NCBI GenBank assembly: GCA_007026445.1
Contig: VDMD01000012.1
Location: forward strand, 186,001 to 250,000
DNA from: Schizophyllum amplum
Taxonomy: Eukaryota > Basidiomycota > Agaricomycetes > Agaricales > Schizophyllaceae
Direction: 5' to 3'
DNA length: 64,000 nucleotides
Shown: positions 57,595 to 64,000 of the stretch, piece after piece
How the letters are laid out: every line of letters begins with the position of its first letter
Position numbering within the stretch: the stretch's first letter is position 1
Notes under the pieces: generated by a model
The model's input: the letters and a program-made list of their open reading frames with translations, nothing else
Told to the model about the DNA's origin: nothing
The model's database searches: none
Translations under genes and position numbers: made by a program

Positions 57595-58100
57595 ACGGCA
57601 AGGAGATGGAGTGTCTTATTTTCTTATTTACCTAATCTAACGTAGAGTAGATCGTCGCGCTTGTCTGTGTCTGTTGTTGCTGTAGTTGTCGCTGTTGTAA
57701 ATGAGAATTGTACACTTAGAAGAACATCCGAGGGCTTCCCTGATCGAGGGGGATGATAAGGATGAGCATGAAGGGGAAAGCCTGCAATTCAGTTGGTACG
57801 AGTGAACAGCTTTCTCGCGCATACGCTGGCGTCTGACACTGTGTACATGCGGCCCAGCCTTGAGCGCTTGAGCTTGGGACCCTCCAACACGATGCCACAG
57901 CAAAGTCACACACGCATAGTGTAAAGCCAGGCCTGGCCAGTCCATGTCATTCCTGCAGTAAAGGTAATACCAAAAGCGACGGATCCAGGTCCGCCACCCA
58001 TCGCATCAAGTCCAGCTTATAAGTAAGTACACCCCAGCACAAGTTGTAGGTAGAAATCGTCCGTGATGTCCATGCACTCGAGCCCGAGTCTACGCTACGC
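57595..58100. other. Intergenic between convergent genes
   Basis: No gene is seen. It contains the 3' regions of ADE4 and the cupredoxin gene. Confidence 0.45.
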
Positions 58101-59073
58101 TCAGAGGATCAAACCTGCAAGCAGGCCGACCGCGAGGAGCGGGGTAGCCGCACGCGCAAGGACCTGGCGCGCGCCGTTCTCCTGGACAGATTCCGCAGCC
58201 GCAGCGCCAACGGCCTGCGCCGAAGAGGAAGTAGATGCAGATGCCGCCGACGCAGCGCCGCCGACCGCGGTGGCAGTCGGTGGCACTGTGGACGAGCCAG
58301 CGGCACCTCCAGCAGCAGATGAAGCGCCAGCAGCAGCCGGGGAGGCGCCTCCAGCGGCGGAGGACGCGCCTTCAGCGGCCGCCGCATCGCCGGACGCCTT
58401 CGCAGCAGCCTGAGGAATGATGAGCATCATCTCTGTAATGCGCACAACTGGAATACATACAACAAACATGTCCATGCTCTTCTCCTCCGTGGGGTTTACG
58501 GCGAAGACCATGCCTTCAACGCAATGTCTGGTGTTTGTGTAAGCGGCAGGACTAGGCTATAGTATGATTGTACTCACTGGCCCTGCGCGCAGTAGAACCA
58601 CAGCGGCGCGGAAGCGTCCTGGATTGTGAACGACCATGCGGGGCGCTCCGTCGCGTCGGCCTGAACGGGGAGGAAGCCGGAGTCGACGCCCGCTGCAGGG
58701 GAGGACATGGGCTGAAAACAACGTCAGAAAGGGTGTATGTCGTCAAAGCGGATCGGAACTCACCGAGCAAGGAGCAGCGAAAGTGCTCTGGGTGACCGTC
58801 TGAATGCAATGTCAGACATCTCTCTCCGCAATCACACCAGGCATACTGACGTGGTTCTTCGGGTAGAAGAGGAACTCCACGGTGTCGCCCGCAACGGCAC
58901 CAGTGATGTTGTTAGGCTCGAACGTGAGCTGTACCGTCGGAATTAGGTTCGATTGTCTGTCGCGAAGCAGGATCGTCACACACCCCGTTCGCACCGACCA
59001 ACACTGAGAAGTTCGCCGCAGCCGCCAAGCTGGCGGAGGCGAGGACAGAAGCAGCAAGAGTAGCGAAGTACAT
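58101..59073 (-). CDS. Secreted cupredoxin-like copper protein with GPI-type tail
   Basis: A surface blue-copper-like protein. The signal peptide is MYFATLAASVLASASLAAAA; the cupredoxin fold follows across several exons: NFSVLVGANG, LTFEPNNITGAVAGDTVEFL, FYPKNH (first His), TVTQSTFAAPCSPM, then PLWFYCAQGQHCVEGM, which supplies the Cys, His and Met of a type-1 copper site. A Ser/Ala/Gly-rich stretch of about 100 residues and a hydrophobic C-terminus (ATPLLAVGLLAGLIL) suggest GPI anchoring to the wall. Similar extracellular Ser-rich proteins are common and highly expressed in mushroom-forming fungi; their role is not established. The exons read through without an obvious frameshift. Confidence 0.8.
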
Positions 59074-59918
59074 CGTGAATGGATAGATGACTAGTTTGGT
59101 GAGGGGAATGAATGAACGAGGTCGTTTGAAGTTGGGTACTTGAGCGATGAAAAGTCGAGCCTGGTTGTCAGGTCAGCTCATCCGTTCCTCGATGACAGCG
59201 AAGGGGAATGCACTCACACAGCTCGATTACTACAGTAAGAATGAAAAGAGAAGGGCTGGCCTGGGAGAACGAATGTGGAAGAGCGAGGAGGAAACCCAAG
59301 ATCAGTCTCCTGATAGCCGTTTCTTTTATACGAGCCGCTTAGTCACACTGATCTTGGGACTTCCGTCGTCCAGGGACCAGCGAAAATGCCTTCCTGGTGA
59401 TGTTGATTGCCATGGTGATCACCCGAGCCGCCCCGAACCACTTTGGGCCGAAGCCAATGGGCGAAGTTCACGCGTTCACGGATGATAGCGACGTGTCGTC
59501 GACTCGTCCTCGTGCAACGTTCATCTGGCGAGTCAAGGCACAGAGGTCCATGGGCAGCAGGCGCGACGGACGGAGGCCAGCCTTTGACTATAATCAGCAC
59601 ATACCGAAGGACGTACTGCGAGGGAGTTCGAAGACATGGCGACTTTCGTATTCGTAAAGACGCCCTATTCAAGCCCTAAGGCCTACACAGTCACTGTCAG
59701 TCTACACGACCACCAAAAGTCCGAGAAGCTGAGTATACGTATCGCGTGAAAGTAGCCCCACTCCACACGTTCTAGGTAGTCGGCTCAGCCTACAAGCGCC
59801 GAAGAAAAGAAAACGAAGATTAGTAGAGCAGCGAATCCAGCAGTCACGTCAGCTAGGAGCACGTAGCGTAGCAAAGCAAAATCGATAGCAATAGACGAAG
59901 GTGAGGGCGGCGGCGGTG
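59074..59918. other. Intergenic, about 850 bases
   Basis: No gene is seen. The side next to the cupredoxin gene is its promoter; plus-strand frames here have no family resemblance. Confidence 0.45.
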
Positions 59919-60991
59919 TCAGAGTTTCTTGAGCAACGCAGCCAGCTTTTCAGATCGACCGTCAGCCTTCGAAAGCTTTTTGCTGTCCTTGTCGAGCGCG
60001 GCGCAGGTGCGTTCAAGCTGGGCAGGGAGAGCTTTTATTGAGTCTTCGGCGGTGTCCACTATGGCCGTCAGTGACACGCTCAACCTGGCAGAGATCGCGA
60101 CTAACAGATAGAGTTGAAGTCCTTTTTGAAGTCTTTCCACAGTTCGTCGCGCCTCGCATAGGCCGCATCGAGCTGGTCAAACAGCGAAGCCATGTTTGCC
60201 TGCGCGTGTCAGTTACCATAAAACGCCGCAAAGTCCGTGAAGTCGTACCTTGATCTCGTCGTGAGCCTTCTGAAGGAGTCTGTTGTCTTCAATGGCTACT
60301 GCGTCTAGAGCCCTGCATGCGTCGTTGAACGCCAACAGGCCGCGCGCAAAGGTCGCGTCGATTTCGTCCTTCGCATGGGCGTGGCAGCGCTTGACTTTAT
60401 CGACAGCAGGTACGAGAGCCTTCGCCATGTCATCAACAAGAGCGTAGTCCTGGTCACGGAAGAGCTTGTGCAGTTGTTCCAGAATCTCAGAGTGGCGCGC
60501 ATCCTCAGGAGCTTCGTGGGCAGTCCTGCAGCGTTGTGAGCGTCCAAAGTCGCGCATATATGCGGTGTAATAACTCACGCGTGATGCATCAGGTCCGAGA
60601 CTAGCGTTTTTTCGTCTTCCCATTGGAAGAGCAGCGGAGCCTCATCTTCGGACGCGTCGGCTTCGCCGAACAGAGTGTCGTCAAGAGCAGAGCGATAGTA
60701 GCTAGAAGACTTCCGAGGACGTCTTGGAGGAGAGGGCGATTCTTCGTACAGAGGGGGGAGCCGTTGAAGACGAGAACGTTCCGAGCCTGGAGGGACGCGA
60801 CGCGTCGAGATTGGTGACTTCTTGTACTGCTGGTACACTGCACGCGCGTCGGTCGATGGTCAGAGAGATACGCGACGCGCTGCTTACAGTGGCGCGACCT
60901 TGCCTGCTTTCTGGGCGGCGTCGAGGTTTGCCAGGGACCCATAGTGATTGGCGAGATATAAAAGTAGGAGGACAACCTGAGACAGGCTCGC
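59919..60991 (-). CDS. Helical protein of unknown function
   Basis: Not recognised. Clean exons give YYRSALDDTLFGEADASEDE, LLFQWEDEKTLVSDLMHHA, then HSEILEQLHKLFRDQDYALV, DDMAKALVPAVDKVKRCHAH, DATFARGLLAFNDACRALDA, KANMASLFDQLDAAYARRDE and DSIKALPAQLERTCAALDKD, with a terminal KLAALLKKL ending at 59919. Secondary structure is almost all helix, so a scaffold or coiled-coil role is plausible. An upstream segment with VVLLLLYLANHYGSLANLDA reads open from 60991, possibly the N-terminus, but its join to YQQYKKSPIST and the start codon are uncertain. It is divergent from the first G-gamma gene. Confidence 0.55.
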
Positions 60992-61224
60992 TTACATAAA
61001 GTCGGCCTCGGCGCTGATTTGAAATATCCAGGTCCGTCTCCTTTTCCTCAGACCCTCTGGTCCTCCTTCGACTCTCGTTCCTTCGCAAAAGGTGCGCCAG
61101 CTTGGACGTCGTGCCCGACGACGCGTCGCACAGCCCTAAATTCTGGTCCCAGATCCCTCGTTTGGCTCGGACGCTTCCTCCCGTCGCCATTCCTTCAAAC
61201 CCGTATCCAAAACATTGACCGACC

Positions 61225-61628
61225 ATGAACGCCCGGCCGCACAAGGTTGGGCGACTACACAGGCTCCTCCAGTTACTCGCTGACCAGGTTAATCCAGCAA
61301 TCAATGTCTGAGCTCAAGCTTCGCCGCTTGACTGAGCACAACCAGCGGTTACGGGAAGACTTGGCGCGGCCGAGGGTACGAGTTAGTGAAGCTAGTTCAA
61401 GGTGCGTCGTCAAAACCCCAGCGCCCGTCCTTCTGCTCACATGACATACAGCTTGATTCGCTACTGCAAGACCACGAAGGACCACCTAGTATGCACTCGG
61501 GTTGCTTCGGCCTCAACCCTTCACGATGCTTACCCCAGCTGCAGGTACCGTCAGTATGGGGACCGGTCAGCAAGAACGAGGACCCGTACGCGCCGCCAGC
61601 GCAGGGCTGCAACTGCGTTATCATGTAA
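61225..61628 (+). CDS. STE18: G-protein gamma subunit 1, CaaX CVIM
   Basis: Subunit of the heterotrimeric G protein that acts with G-beta in pheromone or nutrient signalling. Four exons (61225-61245, 61298-61401, 61452-61488 and 61545-61628) give 81 residues: [58 protein letters not shown] and a C-terminus ending GCNCVIM. The final CVIM is a farnesylation box, and the Cys two residues before it is a likely palmitoylation site. The helical [19 protein letters not shown] part is the G-beta-binding coil. Introns are 50-56 nt, and the frame is complete. A paralogue lies 881 bp downstream on the same strand. Confidence 0.88.
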
Positions 61629-62508
61629 ACCGCCATGTTGCGCTCATAGAGGGCAGGATATCCTTGGATAGACACACACGGACGATCGGTCAGACTGCCT
61701 CTCAATGACCCTCGGCCGCACTCCATATTCCTGGATTGGTAACAATACCAGCCTGACCCGCGTACGTCCTAGCGCTTGCTATCGTCCAGCTCGATCTACA
61801 TTCGTTTATCCCTCACCACCTCGCGTCCCGGCCCATGGAATACTCGATTGCACCGAACTCCCCGTGCCTTATCTTACTCCCATATCATTCGTGTGGCTCC
61901 GACTGCTCCTTGGTCGCAACGGCCGTCGTTCCATGTACACATCCAGCTTCCTTACTTACGCGCTCCGAGTACATACTTTTTCTGTCTCTATATATTCTTT
62001 GGTGTGCAGCGCGGGCACATATGCGCATGCAAGCCTTTTCTATGGACGTGTATGTCTCTCGTGAGCCTTCTGGTTGTTGTTGGAACGTCGCCGATGCCAT
62101 TTTTCGATTTTCTTGCCGGGGACTCCAGCAGTGGACCCAGGGGCCAGAGTGGACCTACAGCTGCTTCGCCGAACTGGGGTTCTTCCATCAAGACAGTCTG
62201 ATGCGTGCGCGCACACGCGACGGCGAAGTCAGCTGCGCAGAAAGTAGTAATAATTGGACAGAAGCACGCCCTTTCCCAATCTTGTCTTCCTCCCTCATCG
62301 TTCCCGGCGGTCTGCAGGACCCACCCGCAGTGGCCTCCAGAGCTAGTCGCTTCTCTTTGTATTCGTTCTGAATCAGCATCTCCTATCCCTTGCTCTACCC
62401 AGCCTTCGTGCGTATGTAACGCGGCCTTGCCCGAGCGATTCTCACCAACGGTTACAGGCGGTCCCCCGACGATCCTTCCCAGTCCCCCACCTTCGCACAT
62501 CAGACGCC
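61629..62508. other. Region between the two G-gamma genes
   Basis: About 880 bases without a recognised gene. No third G-gamma remnant or repeat was seen; it should contain the promoter of the second copy. Confidence 0.45.
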
Positions 62509-62807
62509 ATGCAGAAAAGAGGCGGAGGACGTCAGTCCATGTCCGAGCTCAAGCTCCGACGGCTGCTCGAGCATAACCAACGGTTGCGAGAGGACCTCGC
62601 ACGCCCCCGTATCAAAGTCAGCGAAGCCAGCGCGAGGTGTGTTGTCAATCCCCTCCCCACATTTGCAGTATCTGACATATTTGCAACAGCCTCATCCGCT
62701 ACTGCCGCACAACGAAGGACTTCCTAGTACCCTCAGTCTGGGGGCCCGTCAATCGCGGAGAGCACCCATACGAACAGCCCAGCAAGGGCTGCTGCTCTAT
62801 CCAGTGA
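62509..62807 (+). CDS. G-protein gamma subunit 2, CaaX CSIQ
   Basis: A paralogue of the gene at 61225. Two exons (62509-62636 and 62690-62807) give 81 residues, the same length as the first copy: [60 protein letters not shown] and a C-terminus ending GCCSIQ. The CSIQ box predicts farnesylation, and the adjacent Cys a palmitoylation site. Only the middle intron is shared with copy 1; the N-terminal intron and the one before VPSVWGP are absent. The core is nearly identical while the ends differ. A role alongside or in place of copy 1, for example in a different life stage, is inference. Confidence 0.88.
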
Positions 62808-63046
62808 TCGCCACGTCGTCTGCCTTCCGTATATGTCGGACGCGGGGCACCGGCAGAGACCACCTTCCCCTGTACATACCTTGCTGATCTTTCCCGGTTT
62901 TCCTGTCGTGTCCGTCTCATACGTGGATTGTATCTATCGGTCTTGCTTTTTATATAGGCTTCCCCAGTTTCTGCTTCATACGTGCTCGTGTGTAGTCCCT
63001 AGATACCGTGCATACGCGCTGTTGTACTTCTCCTTACGCTCACTGC

Positions 63047-63661
63047 TCAGAGCTGCTTGATGAAGTTGCTCACTCCCGCCTCATTCAACGCGCCGACGAA
63101 CTGCGCGCCCGGGATGGGCTTGCCGTTGCGGAACGCCATAACTGTTGGCAGGCTTCGGATCTGGGGTTACATAGGCATGACAGTGTCAGCACGCCGCTGG
63201 GCGGGCGGGGATTGGGGAATGCATACGCTGAACTGCTGGCCGAGTTGCATGCCAAACTCCGAGTCGGTGTCAAACTGCACAAGGTCTAATGGGAGTTTAG
63301 ACGTGCCGGATAGCTGCCCCTCTGCAGTAGACTTCTCGAGGACGGGGGACAGCATATGACACGGGCGGCACCAGCTAAACTCCGTTAGACAGCGTTCACA
63401 AGCACATCACGACATTGACACGCACTCGGCATAAAAGTCCACAAGGACTATGCGGTCCTTAAAGCTCTCTCCGCTCATGTCATTGTAGACCTGTGGTGGG
63501 CAGACGGGTGAGGATGCGACGAGGACAAAGTTGAGAGCAGTTCGTACCTTCTGGTCAGCATTAGGATAGTGCTTCGCGCGTAGAGCCGTTGAGGCGAAGG
63601 AGCGACGCGACCCTTGGGCGAGCTGCGTGGACACGGATTGACGAAGGACGTTCAGAGACAT
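63047..63661 (-). CDS. Thioredoxin-like protein, mitochondrial type
   Basis: A small redox protein. The N-terminus MSLNVLRQSVSTQLAQGSRR with SFASTALRA is Arg/Ser-rich like a mitochondrial presequence. The fold follows: VYNDMSGESFKDRIVLVDFY, A-D-W-CRPC-H at the active site, LSPVLEKST, DLVQFDTDSEFGMQLGQQFS, IRSLPTVMAFRNGKP (cis-Pro), and NEAGVSNFIKQL at the end. The active site is CRPC instead of the common CGPC, a variation that alters redox potential in other thioredoxins. About four short introns split it; the CRPC codons follow directly after one (a C from the exon joins to TGG). The start at 63661 is the first Met before the targeting-like stretch. Confidence 0.82.
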
Positions 63662-64000
63662 GGCCTGGTAATCACAGTAGGGAGTGAACGAGGAGAGCCT
63701 GTGTTATGTAGCACCGGGGAGCGGACCGGAGTCATGTCGTGATGAGATGATGACAGTGGTCGCTGTCGCGCACAAGCGCACATACGCGAACGGCGTACCG
63801 ACTATCCAACTGGCCATCGCGCAAGGCAAGTAGTCAACTTCATAGACACAACGACAGTGCACAGTAATATTCAGATACTGTACATTAGTGCAGCCCAAGA
63901 CCAGCCAATTACCCAAAAGTCGAAAGTAAATACATAAACGCGCACGTCTGGGAAAGGTCCGTCTGGTATACCAAAGGCCTATATGCCTCCCTTTGCAACT
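63662..64000. other. End of window, no gene seen
   Basis: Only short frames without family resemblance. It is upstream of the thioredoxin gene and may hold its promoter. Confidence 0.4.

Overview
The window is nuclear DNA from a filamentous basidiomycete, most likely an Agaricomycete, and a wood-decay polypore-type genome would fit. The evidence is: dense genes on both strands; about 50-nt GT-AG introns, many with CTGAC/CTNAC-like branch sites; a lineage-expanded F-box-like gene; a copper radical oxidase (AA5 type); a small secreted double-psi beta-barrel protein; and Ecl1-, Gid7- and Csm1-type fungal genes. No rRNA, tRNA, CRISPR array or intact transposon was recognised.

Layout. 0.1-5 kb: a broken coiled-coil gene (-), a TLC-domain membrane protein (+) and an F-box-like protein (-). 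5-10.5 kb: a gene-poor block with a 21-bp inverted repeat and a 400-codon open frame of doubtful status. 10.5-14.9 kb: an Ecl1-type zinc protein, then a mostly empty stretch that may hold a decayed gene. 14.9-23.2 kb: a GID7/WDR26 homologue, a MYND-finger protein, cwf18 and GUF1. 23.6-35.8 kb: a triple-KH RNA-binding protein, CHK1, BRX1, an alpha-arrestin-like protein, a Csm1/Pcs1 monopolin subunit and eIF2B-beta. 36.3-47.4 kb: a 63-residue single-helix protein, an NmrA-like oxidoreductase, a myotubularin phosphatase, an ADGF-type adenosine deaminase, a secreted double-psi barrel protein and PNO1. 47.9-54.9 kb: a copper radical oxidase with an unusual N-terminal module, a basic proline-rich protein, the PP1 inhibitor YPI1 and S-adenosylmethionine synthetase. 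55.6-63.7 kb: PurF/ADE4, a GPI-type cupredoxin, a helical protein, two tandem G-protein gamma subunits and a mitochondrial-type thioredoxin.

Most genes are housekeeping and do not form one pathway. Loose themes are ribosome biogenesis and translation (BRX1, PNO1, GUF1, eIF2B-beta), purine and methyl metabolism (ADE4, ADGF, SAM synthetase), cell cycle and chromosome segregation (CHK1, CSM1, YPI1), signalling (two G-gamma subunits, arrestin, myotubularin) and secreted or surface proteins (copper radical oxidase, cupredoxin, double-psi barrel).

Caution for the reader. Many conserved genes need one extra base at one or more points to restore their family sequence. Every such change that could be placed is a missing base, usually in a short homopolymer. 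This looks like uncorrected sequencing deletions rather than real gene decay. The exon structures given here are hand-built from reading frame, splice signals and family knowledge.
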